NCBI RefSeq assembly: GCF_918797505.1
Contig: NC_092801.1
Coordinates: 6,138,001-6,202,000, forward strand
Direction of reading: 5' to 3'
Length of the DNA: 64,000 nt
DNA from: Bemisia tabaci
Lineage: Eukaryota > Arthropoda > Insecta > Hemiptera > Aleyrodidae
The translations under genes and the position numbers were made by a program. Position 1 is the first letter of the stretch; every line of letters starts with the position of its first letter. Below the pieces are notes generated by a model. It was given only the letters and a program-made list of their open reading frames with translations. It made no database searches and was not told the DNA's origin. Positions 13,401 through 24,057 of this stretch are shown one piece after another.

Positions 13401-16131
13401 AAAGTTGTTCCGCTGAATTGCGAAATCTGTTTAATTGCAATCCAATAAATTGAGTTTTTACCTTATTTAATTTTGAAGGTATTACTTAAGATTGAGAACA
13501 TTGTTGTTTTACCTGAACTAAAAATAAAGCTTGGACTAGAATACTGAAGAACGAATCTGCGATGAGTTTACTTATGTTTAAGATATTTTGAGGTTTGCCT
13601 TGGCTGTACCGATACGCTGAGTCAGCAATATCCTGCAACAGAACAGGGGCTAAATGAAAATGACGAAAGCAACAACACAATAAAAACTATCAGAGGGTTG
13701 AGTGAGGGCATTGGAACGTTTCGCAAAAATAAAATAATCAAACTGAAATATTTTCTTCCTACTGTGATTAGAGGAGTGACATGAAATATTTCAGTCAAAG
13801 GTTCTCTAAAAGTGAAGAAAAAATATTTTGTATGAGTGGAAGTACCCATACAAAGGGAAATGACCCTTATCACCAAGAAGCTCAAAAATCAACAGTCAAA
13901 ACATAAAAATACCTACATAGGTTTCCTTCACATGCATTTGCAGATTAAATAATACATATGTACTTGTGAGAAAAAGATGATCATGCTGTTCGTGATGTAC
14001 TTTATAGGGTTATAGGGAGCAGATCCTGCCGAAAAAAAGGGAAAAAATCTGATGGTCCTCTCCAATTTGACAAAAATCATTTCCAGAAAAATTTGCCTCC
14101 CTTGACGATCAGATTTTGTGAAGACTTTTCTTTCACACCTTAAGCAAGTTACAAAAAGATTGAACAACACTTATGAGATGAATAAGAAGACAAACCTGAA
14201 ACCATAGGCTATTCACAACTTTGCTGAGGAAAAACAGCGGCAAGACCCACACAGTGCTGAAGGTCCATGATAAGAACAGATGGACCCAGAACCAAATGGA
14301 ATTGGCAGTTGCTGGCGAGTGGCTAAAAATCAGCGAGATGACGTATTTTAGACTTGGCAGACATGCACATTCAAAAATTAGGATGCTCAGCCAGAAGATG
14401 CCGCCATTCAGAGCACAACACTGTAGAGTTCTTTTCAAAACTTTTCGCTCTTTCCTGGGAACAATAGATTGAGCGGATTAAAATTTAAAGTGAAAACAAA
14501 CAATGTGATTCAATCAGACGAAAATTTTTGTATCTGATTCCTTGCTTTGAGAGACCTCCCTTCTGAACTTTCTCTATCACCTTGCTAAGATTCCAGCCTT
14601 ATTATTTACTTGGATACTGCTATTTGAACCACGTTAAACAGAGAGGAACCAAGGCTTATCAGCTATTGCCAAATTTAATTGGCTAATTTAATTTTTTACA
14701 TGAAAACAGTTGGGCGGATTTTCATGCAAATTTCAGTGAATGTTCTCCATAGTTAAAGCAAATTCCTTAACATTTTCAAAGGGATCAGCACAAACGTTTT
14801 CTCGTAAAAAATTAAATTGCCCAGTTAAAATTGGCAATGGCTGATGTGGCTTGGTTCCTTTCTGTTAAACGCGGTCCATTTATAGCAGTAATTTTCAGCA
14901 TTTTTTGGCAGCAGACCACTTTTTCACCGAGGGAAGGAGCCTTTTTTTCAGACGAAATTAAAAAAACAAAAAATCGTCCACCACTCATCAGCTCATGGAC
15001 CACCAGTTGAGAACCACTGATTAATACAGTTATTACTTTTAAACAAGGTAAATTGAAGAATTTATATTGAAAATGAGCCAACTTAGAATTTTTTGGATAC
15101 CGTTTGAGATGTTTTTAAGTGAGACCACTTCTTGAAAAAGTAAATCGTCTAAAAACAAAAAAATCTCTTGAGAGGCTCAATTTTGGAAAAATGGAAAGAA
15201 AAAAAACATGGTTTGCAACAGCAATTCTTGCAAGCGGTAAGACTGTATTTCCTCCTTTTAAATCTATTGTAAATAATTCAAACTAGATGAAGCAACCTAC
15301 CAAAATAAATATCCATTGTTTTGGATACGTTTACATGGACAAAACCCGAAGCTGCTGATTTGCAAAAATCATCACAGCCTTTTCAAGATTACCGCCTCAA
15401 TGGGTCAGTTGTGCTGGTCACAGAATTGTGTTTTGATGCTTTATTCTAGCAGATCAACTAAAATTAATAAGATCCGTCCAAACAGCAACTTTCTACTAGA
15501 ATATTAAATGAGATATTGCGCCTTGAAAAACTTGATTTATGACGTCATCCACCGCAGTAGTACATACCATGTTATGCACTAATGCGGTGGATGACATCAA
15601 AAACCCGACTTCTCCAAGGATGATATCTCGGCTAATATTCAAAGTAGGAAGTTATGGTTTGCACAGATCTTAATATTTCTAGCTAATCTACAAGATTCAA
15701 GCATCAAAACACAATTCTGTTGCCAGCGCAACTGGTTCGTTAGGTTCTGAAGAGGGATATTTTTTAAAGCAAGGAGATTTTGAAGCAAATACGAGATACC
15801 TAGGTAGACTTGACAACACTCTACACATTGCCATTCGATTATTATATACAACTTTTGGAATCGCCTAAAAATTGAAGCCCCCTAAGTGCAATAAAAAAAG
15901 ATAAGCGTTACTTAGTTTAGATTGGAGAAGACGAACAAGGCCAAGAAATGTTTAGTCTCAAGGAGCTCATGATACTTACAGAGGAGTTACTTTCACAGAA
16001 GCTTCTTTTTTCTGATGCCTTGGTGTGCTTATACGTGTCGCTTTTTCATTGATTCTATTGTCAAGATAAAACAATATGATGGCACCTTTCAGACTGTCAA
16101 TGATTCCTCGTGCAACTGCTACCGTAATGCC
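7319..16131 (-). CDS. EI24: EI24 (etoposide-induced protein 2.4), 6 visible exons, 5' end missing
   Basis: Multi-pass ER membrane protein of the EI24 family (Drosophila tank, C. elegans EPG-4), known for roles in p53-linked growth control and in autophagosome formation. Splicing minus-strand segments 16131-15980, 14454-14196, 13632-13513, 11718-11495, 8974-8900 and 7403-7319 gives 304 residues ending in TGA. All junctions are AG/GT and all codon phases fit. Counting from the first visible residue, family landmarks are ARGIIDSLKG near 7-16, QCCALNGGIFW at 62-72, WVLPLFFLSKVVN at 120-132, DIADSAY at 138, QALFLVQ at 171, LLYSLYAFEYKW at 200-211, ENNWPYFIGFGLPLA at 226-240, SGCVFSILFPLWIISGNEA at 252-270, and VLSNAVFNRT near the end. 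Hydrophobic segments lie near 67-88, 105-127, 160-205, 230-243 and 253-266. Human EI24 is somewhat longer (about 340 residues), so only a short N-terminal piece and start codon are missing. Introns are loaded with inverted-repeat elements; the exons have none. Confidence 0.88.
7491..7980. repeat. partial copies of two inverted-repeat families
   Basis: 7491-7625 is the left part of the CTGCCGTGCTAAGGA family. 7728-7980 is the left half of the element complete at 10198-10808 (AAACTTTTGCTGGAGCAAAA). Confidence 0.55.
8900..8974 (-). CDS. EI24: EI24 exon (SGCVFSILFPLW), 75 bp
   Basis: Short exon reading (S)GCVFSILFPLWIISGNEA and NPVMNS. Acceptor tttttttccag; donor AA/gtaagtg. It was found by looking for the conserved SGC-FSILFPL-IIS-NEA block and fits the phases on both sides. 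Confidence 0.93.
9060..9198. mobile_element. TGGACTACATTTTGCAA palindromic element
   Basis: Diverged copy in EI24 intron 5; ends CTACATTTTGCAATTC and GCGAAATGTAGTCC. Confidence 0.65.
9312..9595. mobile_element. diverged copy of the hairpin family at 36714-36892
   Basis: GAGGTGTTCGCATTT...CATCTTGG at the left and ...AAGATGCAAACACCTTTTT at the right. Confidence 0.55.
9726..9976. mobile_element. CTGCCGTGCTAAGGA element, about 250 bp
   Basis: Ends CTGCCGTGCTAAGGAAG and CTTCCTTAGCATGGCAG. The interior holds the recurrent ATTCATAACTTT-type palindromic core. In EI24 intron 5, inside a larger diverged foldback of about 9600-10200 (GGGCCCACCCTGAATTTCC left end). Confidence 0.85.
10198..10808. mobile_element. 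foldback element, about 610 bp
   Basis: Long arms: CAAACTTTTGCTAGAGCAAAA at the left, inverse at the right. The inner parts CTAACTTCACAATCTG and AACAAAATCTTTACCTGTGC are also mirrored. Confidence 0.75.
10966..11386. mobile_element. CAGGCAAATAGTCAAAT element, about 420 bp
   Basis: Ends GCAGGCAAATAATCAAATGC and GATTTGACTATTTGCCTGC. Related pieces at 51655-51720, 56014-57641 and 58785-58900. Confidence 0.75.
11495..11718 (-). CDS. EI24: EI24 exon with YAFEYKW and NWPYFIGFGLP
   Basis: Seventy-four codons plus two bases. This is the most conserved part of the protein: LLSLMHMCLLYSLYAFEYKW, then IENNWPYFIGFGLPLA. Acceptor ctgttcgcag; donor TCAG/gtgaat. The trailing AG joins T of the next exon to give Ser. 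Confidence 0.96.
12270..12502. mobile_element. CACTGGAAAAAAA palindromic element, 233 bp
   Basis: Near-perfect inverted repeat: ends ACACTGGAAAAAAAACAC and its inverse, TTGGATCTAGAGTCCA beside them, centre around AAGCTTAAATC. In EI24 intron 4. Confidence 0.88.
12685..12936. mobile_element. CTGCCGTGCTAAGGA element, diverged
   Basis: Left end CTGCTGTTCTACGGAAAAAC, right end CTTCCTTAGCACGGCAG. In EI24 intron 4. Confidence 0.75.
13513..13632 (-). CDS. EI24: EI24 exon with DIADSAY motif
   Basis: Forty codons from DIADSAYRYSQGKPQ to ILVQALFLVQ, directly following SLWFQ as in EI24 proteins. Acceptor ctgttgcag; donor CAG/gtaaaac. Phase 0 at both ends. Confidence 0.95.
14196..14454 (-). CDS. EI24: EI24 exon with QCCALNGG motif
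   Basis: Encodes KERKVLKRTLQCCALNGG, then two transmembrane stretches and WVLPLFFLSKVVNSLWFQ. One base completes the preceding Leu codon, followed by 86 codons in phase 0. Acceptor ttgttcccag; donor CAG/gtttg. Confidence 0.95.
14614..14890. mobile_element. inverted-repeat element (CGTTAAACAGA-AGGAACCAA)
   Basis: Ends TACTGCTATTTGAACC and GTCCATTTATAGCAGTA, with GTTAAACAGAGAGGAACCAA mirrored. About 277 bp, in EI24 intron 1. Confidence 0.75.
15393..15748. mobile_element. foldback element with a DNA hairpin core
   Basis: Arms share the segment translating as QNCVLML on opposite strands. The core hairpin GACGTCATCCACCGCA / TGCGGTGGATGACATC lies at 15540-15597. Confidence 0.65.
15980..16131 (-). 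CDS. EI24: EI24 exon (first one recognised)
   Basis: Reads GITVAVARGIIDSLKGAII and continues through FYLDNR into a basic stretch ending in TP. The acceptor is ttttctcag and the donor gtaagt, leaving two bases (CT) that pair with the next exon's G to make Leu. The ARG-I-D-S motif matches the cytosolic N-terminus of EI24 proteins. No in-frame ATG lies in the exon, so at least one short upstream coding exon must exist. Confidence 0.88.
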
Positions 16132-16395
16132 CTGAGAAAATTGGAAACAATCTGTTACTGAAGCTGACTCATTAGGATACTGTAAGACAGATTAAAAAGT
16201 CATTTTGTCTGTGACAGTCCACAGGGACGCAAATAATTTCAAGCCACCACAATTTGTTGTCTCGGAGACGAAGAAACTTATCCTGTCTGCGCAGTTTCAG
16301 TATTTCTATTAACATTTCATTTATTCATCGTAAAGCTGTTTCATGAATTAGTCTAAAGATTTCAGTGTCTGTCGCACTAGAATAAAAACAATTAC

Positions 16396-16530
16396 CGGAA
16401 ATTCTAGGAAAATTCCTGCAATGACTCTCTTGTAAACAAACAGAATGTAAGTAAGAAATACTGTAAAAGTGCAATCGAGATGCGTTCCTTCAGGAAGGAG
16501 ACAAAAAATTTTCTGAAGCATTCTAGGTTT
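16396..16530 (-). CDS. candidate exon, unidentified membrane-like protein
   Basis: Forty-five open codons between acceptor cctttttgcag and donor CCG/gtaatt. The middle (TFTVFLTYILFVYK) looks transmembrane. Not recognised. In phase with the next candidate upstream, and also with the first visible EI24 exon downstream. Confidence 0.3.
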
Positions 16531-16649
16531 CTGCAAAAAGGTCAACACCTTGCCCTGATTAAAATTATGTCAAAATTTTAAGTTGATTGTAAAGTTCCTT
16601 TCAGTTTATTGGTTAATTTCCAGCCGAGTCCATGATGGAGATCCTAACC

Positions 16650-17248
16650 AAAGACATAAAGACGGAGCACTAAAAGCAAAAAATGAAGCTTCTAGAGCTT
16701 CTTTTCAATCACCTCTACTATTGGCTAGAGGATTGGCGGCGAAATCGGGACAAGTTTGAATTCAAATAGAGGGCGGGAACTAATAAATAAAATTGCGGAA
16801 ACAAAGTATTTTAGGTTGATTTTTGCCCAAATTCAGGTACACACTCATATTTTTTTAACTTTAGGTTAGTTTCAGTCCGTCGTCGACCGATTAATTTCAT
16901 TTGGGAGTAACGTTGATCTAGAACTGTAACGGCCTGTTTGAACCTGCAGAACCACCATGAGCAGAAGAAAAACTAACTTTATGTGAGATTACTGCCTGTT
17001 ACCGAGCAAAAGTAGGTGTATTATATTAGGACGCAGACCGAACTTTCTTAGTATATTCGTTTTAGGAATTTAAAATACGTTTCAAAGAAGAAATGTGCAA
17101 AAATCAAGAGGACAAGTTCAAATCAAATTTCCGTTTGCCGCCATGGATTCCCGCGCTCATTTACACACTCACACAAGCGCGCAGCGCCGAACCTAGCTTC
17201 ACTTTTTCCCCGTGCTTTTAGATACGAGCGCTCCGTCTTTATGTCTTT
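16650..17248. mobile_element. 599-bp inverted-repeat element, 10-bp target duplication
   Basis: Terminal repeat AAAGACATAAAGACGGAGC at both ends, flanked by GATCCTAACC at 16640-16649 and 17249-17258. The long direct duplication suggests a Mutator-like family. Confidence 0.85.
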
Positions 17249-17848
17249 GATCCTAACCTTGCTCATTGGTAACGAAACATGTAAGGAACAAAAATAAAAA
17301 TGGTCTAATATTTTCTCATATTCAAAACAATGATATCTTTCGTCTTTGACTGCAAGTCAGTAAAGGAGTAAAAATACTGCTGCCTGATTTACTAAGTACA
17401 GCAGTATTCGTAAATTAGTAGTCACAAATGGATACTTGCCGATGGATTGCTTGCCACAGAGAAACTCCTTGACTGATGAAGAATAATACTTACGATTTAA
17501 GGGAGACATACGCTCACATTTAAAAGGGTATTTATAGATTACTAAAGCTTCGTCCCTCACCTACTATCTAATGTAAGCACTTCGCTAATGATCTGGTGAA
17601 ATCATGATCTGTGTACGCTAGACAGCATTGGCTGGATGAGTAAGACTGCATGTAGCATATCTTCTCTGTATGATTGAGGGCACTTTTCCAGAAATCATTT
17701 TAAAAGGAATGATCATCATTCAAAAATAGAGAGGCGAGAAATATTTAAGATAACCAACAAAGAGCCAACAGCCCTTGTTTATAAGAAGTGCTGCTACAGA
17801 ATTCAGTGCTCCACTGAGACAAGAAGTTTCACACGATAGTATACTTAC

Positions 17849-17958
17849 CCAAATACTCTCCAAAAATTCGGATTTCAAAAGGCTCCACATTTTTCGAAGT
17901 ATAATTTGCAAAAATTTCGAAAGCAAGACCAATTTAGATGGAACTGTCCATTCTAAGG
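17849..17958 (-). CDS. candidate exon, unidentified
   Basis: Bounded by acceptor gcgtttcattag and donor TGG/gtaagt. Two bases, then 36 open codons: LEWTVPSKLVLLSKFLQIIL and RKMWSLLKSEFLESIW. Only this frame is open. It needs one base from the exon before, which the 18406-18475 segment supplies. Confidence 0.3.
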
Positions 17959-18405
17959 CTAATGAAACGCAATAAAAAAACAAAGAATCACGTGAAAACA
18001 CACAGCACGGACCGTTGGTTTTGTTGACACAATGAATGAGTCACATTTTATCAGCAATAGTTTCAAAAACTATAACGATACTCATTGTGAGAGGAAAAGC
18101 TCGGCGATCACAAAAAGCTGGACTTTCGAGTTATCAAAGTCATGCATAGACGATTCGATACCTCAGACATCGACATCGGACCTCGTCACGTGGGTAAAGT
18201 CACTTGAAGATCAAAACATTGCGTGTTGCTTACCAATTTAGGAAACATTGAGCAATGCAATGCCGCAAGTAGACGCAGACAAGAGAGTAAATAATTACCT
18301 ATCGTTGGCATAAATTAATGCATACGGCAGCAGAAAATTTGTAATTTAAATCGATCTGGAACAAGGATACGTAGATGAATTTGCGAGTAGCTACTTCAAT
18401 TTTAC

Positions 18406-18475
18406 CTGACGTTCCCAATATAAAGCTCATGGTGTTCTGGCACAGCATTACCAATTTCAGTATACTTCCTCTGTG
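18406..18475 (-). CDS. candidate exon, unidentified
   Basis: Ends at donor TCAG/gtaaaa. Reads (HR)GSILKLVMLCQNTMSF and ILGTS, leaving one G. The 5' border is ambiguous (gtaag or gcacag). A second open frame (YTEIGNAVPEHHELYIGN) runs across the same bases, so the frame rests on phase alone. Confidence 0.22.
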
Positions 18476-19572
18476 CTTACTCAAATGTGAGGATGGGAGG
18501 GGTAAGAGGTAGGGATTGAAGGAATTCAGAGGGAAATCTTGTACTTTATTTTTTTAGAGGAAAATAATCAACAGTTTTTTTTTAAAAAGAAAAAAATGTG
18601 TGAATTTTCTTCACGTAATTGAAAGAATTGCCATGCTTGGAGTGGCAAAAGAAACCTCTGGTGGCTAGATATATTTAGGAATAATTACCAAATTTTAACA
18701 TGCCCCTTTGTACTTGGCAGAGTTTTCAAGAATAGGAAGTTGATACCTACTTAATGATGAGGGAATCAAGAAGCTATTAAAAATTTAAAAATTGGACGAT
18801 AAAAATAGTCAAAATTGCTGTCAAAAATTGGAATCTCATATTACAATTAGATAGCTATTCCATATTCAAAAATCAAACATGACTAGTATTTATGGCAAGT
18901 TCGTATTTAACATGTAGATTAAAATTACTATTTAGTAGAAGTTTCATGGCAATGAATGAAAAATAAATTGGCTAGGAGTAGCTTATTTTATAAATATCAA
19001 TCTTGAAATCCTGCTATGTAGGATTCTTTTTTAGGTGATGCACTCTTTGCACTGTTACTAAAAAAAAACTTCCATAAGAAGAGGATGGTTTTAGAATAAC
19101 GTATTAAAAATTACTTTTTAAGGAACTTGCTTAATTCACTGTTTATCAACGGCTAAAGTTGATAAAAATGTTTATCTCCATAACAACTTTTAAAAAATCT
19201 CTGATTACATTTTTTCTCCTTTAAAAAATAGGTAGTATCTGCTTGACATATTCTGCCAATATGTTTGAATTGGTATACTTGAAAGAAAAAAAACTTGAGG
19301 AAAATTTCATAGAAAAACCTTCAGTTTTCTTTTTCATTTTCAACTTAAAGCTTTAGTCATTTTTACCTGAAGATTGCAACGGTTTTATAAATATAGTTAT
19401 TCTACAATTACAATTATTGCGAGCCTATACTTTTCTTACTTTTTGTGCAAACGCAATAAAATAGGGGAATACACATTTGGAAAGAAAAAAAAAGGTACTT
19501 AGGTTCAAGCTGTGGAAGTTCGTAGACTTCCAGAGTGACCCAAGCCATTTAGCAACTTGATGGTTGCATTTC

Positions 19573-19822
19573 AAGAGTGAAACTCCCAAACCACGTATCT
19601 CATTTGCCGTGTTCTAAAATCCTCGCTTCCATAATATTTTTCTACAGAAGAACAAGTCAAAATTATTCCTTGAAGTACTTTTGAAGTTTGTTTTGCTCAG
19701 AGAAGAAAGATCATAGGAAATTTTTAGGAATTGAAGTCGAGTTGTTCTCGATTTAGAAAATAAAGTATGACAGGAGGTTTGCGGCATCGCAAACCAAGAT
19801 ACATGGTCTGGTACTTTTACTG
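19573..19822. mobile_element. inverted-repeat element (CCAAACCACGTATCTC ends)
   Basis: GTGAAACTCCCAAACCACGT at the left; AAACCAAGATACATGGTCTG and TTTTACTGTC at the right. A better copy is at 59850-60108. Confidence 0.65.
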
Positions 19823-21372
19823 TCAATTTACTTTCTACAGTAAAATGAAGACCGCAAATCTTCTACCAATCTTACTCTGGAAACCAGCCAATGAGTCTTG
19901 CATGAACTCTCAAGTAAAGAAATCACACGCTTCGATATTGCAATGAGCAAAAAATCAGCATTCGCAATTAAAAAAACACTTTAATAAAGTATGAAGTATA
20001 CTACAGTACATGTTTAACAAATATATTCAAGTAAATAACAGCAATGGTAAGGTGACATAGAATCATCTGCTAAAATTAAAAGTATCCATAAATGCAAGAG
20101 TATAATAATACTTAGCGTTGAGTTCTTTTGTGAATGAATAATAAAAAAAGATAGCGAAATGAGAGATAAAAATCAGTAAAAGTTGTGTTGGCAAGTTGGG
20201 GATGGAATGATTTTGAAATGAGACATGGAGGAAGAAAGACTAAGTGTCAGTGCAAGATCTGCTAAATGAAAGAAAAAAGGGCTCAGAAGTCCAATGGTCA
20301 ATGATGCTTAAGATTGAGACATCAGCTAACACTAGCAAAAGGTTTATTGGTTTGCTAAGTTACAAATTTCCTAATCTATATTTGAATATCCACTCTTCCA
20401 GATATAAAAAAAAGGAATGAAGAAATTAACCTGAGCTTTTCTATTACTATTTACCATGATCAAACACTGAATGAAATGGGCAGTACCGAGATATTGGCAT
20501 CATTTGATTCTTGGACGGATGGAAATCTTATTTCATACTTAACACTTCATTTACTTTATAGTTTTCTGCTCTAATTCATAATTCCATCCGTCACAAAATA
20601 AAGCTAAGCTCTATGGGATTGAATCAGGCGGACAGAAAATGACATATCTTTGTTTGTAAAACACGTAATATGACAGGTTCATACAGAAAAGTTTTAACTT
20701 TTGATTCCAGTAAAGATAAGGGGTCAGATCTAAAATAAGTTCTAAGATATATTAAAAGTTTTCATTTTGTTCATATGGACCATAACTAAAGGAAGTTGCT
20801 TGGCATAAAAAATGGAGTTAGAAAAAGTTGATACAATGATAAACAGATTTTTTGTGGATTTTTCAACTGTTACAAAGAATATAAAATATTCTATGTATGC
20901 TCTTAATTTATTATTAAGAGCCTACACTGAGGAATATTTTAATTGTTAATTGGTTTGCCGAAAACAAAATCCGGCTGTGAGAGAACACATTTGATTTTCC
21001 ACCAAGTGATCATCACACAATATTAGTAATTACTTTTAGATCCACCGAGACCTTGAATTAAATCGCTACTTTTTACAGACATTCTTATTTACAAAATCAT
21101 GATAATTTAAAAACTTGCTCAGAAACGCATATTTACACTATATAACAATTTTTGAACTCATTTACACAACAATATCCGTGATGAAAATTTATCTACAAAA
21201 AATAGATGTATTAAATTTTAGCCCCTCCTGCCAAATAAAACTAAAAATAAGTTATGATATCACTGACCTAAAATTGTCAACTCCCGCACAAAAGAATATA
21301 CCTCGATTGTGCTGTTTCTGGTTTTATACTGATGTTCTATTTTTTTAAATGAGAACCATTGCATGAATTTAC

Positions 21373-21513
21373 CTGAGATTCGTAGTGATTTCTCTCTGCT
21401 CTCATGAGAGGAGACACCACAATTTTCAGACTTAGTGCAAAGGTTTTCCAAAACAAACAAAAATTCAATGTTCCTAGAAATACTAAAACAGCGCAGATAA
21501 GATATGTTCCTTT
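21373..21513 (-). CDS. candidate exon, unidentified membrane-like protein
   Basis: Forty-seven open codons between acceptor gtctctgcag and donor CAG/gtaaat: KGTYLICAVLVFLGTLNFCL, then FWKTFALSLK and a basic end. Hydrophobic stretch near residues 3-28. It vaguely resembles the last helix of TLC-domain proteins, which is not enough to name it. Confidence 0.3.
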
Positions 21514-22738
21514 CTGCAGAGACATCAACATACAGGGTAAGATTTTGCCATTTAAAATACAAATTTTGATATGAATCTCAAAGCATGTTGCGAATTATCT
21601 TGAGACCATGGCTAAGAATTAAAAGCTGTGTTTTTAGATGGAAACAACAAAGAAAAATGTAATGGAGAATTAAGAGTAGTTTAAACAGAATTTTAGGTAA
21701 AACTACTCAGAAAAAACTAAAATCCAAAGAAAGCGTTGTTAAAAAATCAATTACAATTCCATCAATGAGTTTATTCTGAAGTACAGTATGTACCCTCTCT
21801 CTATGACGAATCGTCAATGAACCAAGCAACTTTTTGCCATAGAGAAAAACGAGCAAATGTAACTAACATGAAAAATTCAAGAGACCAGACGATTCCTTCG
21901 TTATGGACAGATTTTTGTTTCAACAGATATGATTCTATAGAGAGGGAGCACTGTATTACTCAAAACAAAAAGGCTCCAATAATTATATGCCTAAGCATTT
22001 CAACGATCAACTCTCCAGAATAAAATATGTTTACAGTGATGACATTGTGGTAAATAAATAGACGAGTGATATCTGTGCGAGTTACTAAGATAGTGGAGTA
22101 ATCACAGGAACTTCAAGTGAAAATGACGATTTGGTCATTTTGGAATAAAAAAAAAACAAATACATTTAATCTCAAGGGAATGTTGAAGATTTAAGAGGCG
22201 GATAAGATTATCTTAAAAAGCATAAATATAAATTTAGAAAAGTATGAGCATTAAAAAATTTATTTCCTTAAGGACAGAGAAAAGGAAGCTATTTTATGAA
22301 AAATAAATGTTTAAATACGAAATTCATGCACTTTTAAATGGAAAATTCACATTTGGCGATAAAGTACTACTGTTTTTAGCTCATTTTAGAAACAACATGA
22401 ATGTCATTAGTTTCCAAACAAGTGCTTTCATAGATGAGCCAAAGATGGTGGTTCCTCGGTACAAAATCTAGTCCCGTTACTATATTTAAAAAAAAATTAA
22501 AAAATTGAAAAAGATGAGTATTTTATACGTCCACCCTGGCATGAAATCCGAAACGATTGAAAAATGGCACAGCATATGAGCTCGCTTTTTGCGCAGTGGT
22601 GGAGGTCTGAGCCTGAATCTTTTGGTCCTTCGTCGACCGTAAGTTGCAAAACCTGTCCTCAAAATTCCACCGTAAGTCAGGAGAATAATATTCTAGGCTC
22701 AAGCTGTGTACATGTTGAACTTTTTTCAGCAGCAGCCT

Positions 22739-23016
22739 GATTATTGAAATTTTTTGTTTGTCGGATCGACATAGATGACATAGGTTAAAAGGCGGAGCAT
22801 AATTGGTCGGCTATGTCTTATCGCTGCCTTATCGTGCCTTTGTCAGGTGGAATGATCGACATACTGTCGGAAACTTAAGAGGTGCCGTTAGCTTGTCGAT
22901 CATTCCACCTGACAAAGGCACGATAAAGCAGCGTTAAGACATAGCCAACCAATCACGCTCCGCCTTTTAACCTATGTCATCTATGTCGATCCGACAAACA
23001 AAAAATTTCAATAATC
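22739..23016. mobile_element. 278-bp near-perfect palindromic element
   Basis: GATTATTGAAATTTTTTGTT at the left is repeated inverted at the right. Arms of about 125 bp (GGTTAAAAGGCGGAGC, CACCTGACAAAGGCACGATA) are nearly identical. Confidence 0.88.
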
Positions 23017-23382
23017 GCCCCGCAGGTTTGAGTTATCTTTATCTCAACGGTGCAAATCGTTAGTCAGAAATCGAACAACAAAGTGTACATCCTTACCCAA
23101 GCAACTTGAACCTAACAAAATTTGAGCCCTGAATAAAAATTTAAATGCTTAATATTGGAAGTTATAAACTTGGATGAGAGAACTTTAAGAGTAATACCAA
23201 ATCTTGGTTGAAAATTTTAACTTACAAGCTCTTGCAACCTGTCCGCAACTTTAAGATTAGAGTTTTCCGGGCAGTTATTGATAGTAATTTCAATATTCTA
23301 TCGATGCTGAAAGGGCCACCAATACAAGTTCAACGATTTTTGAGTGAACAAAGAATGTGATAAAGAGAACACAAAACAACAA

Positions 23383-24057
23383 TGGGTCACTAGACAAAAG
23401 GCGAATTTGAGCATTATGATGTCTTTTCTCATCAAAATTTCACGTAGAACATGATTTGAGCAATGGAAATTATTCAAATATCCTCCAAACCAAGATATTA
23501 ACGTTTTTCAAAGCACAAATTCAAAGTTCCCGCTCATGAAAAAAACAATAATCTACTGGAATTCGCTAATGTGACAGTCCTTGCAGTATAAAAATATGAC
23601 AACTTCAATATTACACTGACTGATTGTGGTAAACGCACGGGTCGTCAGACAGTATGTTGAAATTTTTCGGCCGACATGTATTAAAATCAGTATGAAGCTG
23701 AAAATCTCAATACAGAGGGAAAAGCTCATATGAGCACTTTGACTTCAATATTGGCGTTTTGGCTCAGCTAATGCTTGTTGTTTATACTTTGAACGATGCA
23801 GGGAGGGGAAGGAATGCTGCTTATTGAAGAGCCTGTCAAAAGAGTTGAGGTATGCAATTTGATTCGAGTAAACTCCTGTTTTTCTCATTGGCGGGGCATT
23901 CAAATTTTTCGTGACCGATGCTTAAATTAAAACGTTGAAATTTAGGATGGGACTTAATTTCTTTAAATTCTGTTGGACAAACTGTGCTCTACATGATATT
24001 TTGAAGAGAAATCATACATTAGAATACTGAAATTCGTATCTTGTCTAATGGTACTTT
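23383..24057. mobile_element. foldback (CACTAGACAA ends), diverged
   Basis: Left ATGGGTCACTAGACAA, right TTGTCTAATGGTACTTTG. The inner ATTTCACGTAGAACATGATT resembles the copy at 28494-29053. Confidence 0.5.

Noticed and set aside
16960..16990. MVVLQ as EI24 start exon (ATG then cag/gttcaa)
   Set aside because: Lies inside the 599-bp transposon and has a poor donor.
18406..18475. Alternative reading YTEIGNAVPEHHELYIGN
   Set aside because: Looks protein-like but its phase does not fit the next candidate exon (CTT AGA or CC-frame only), so it was not used.
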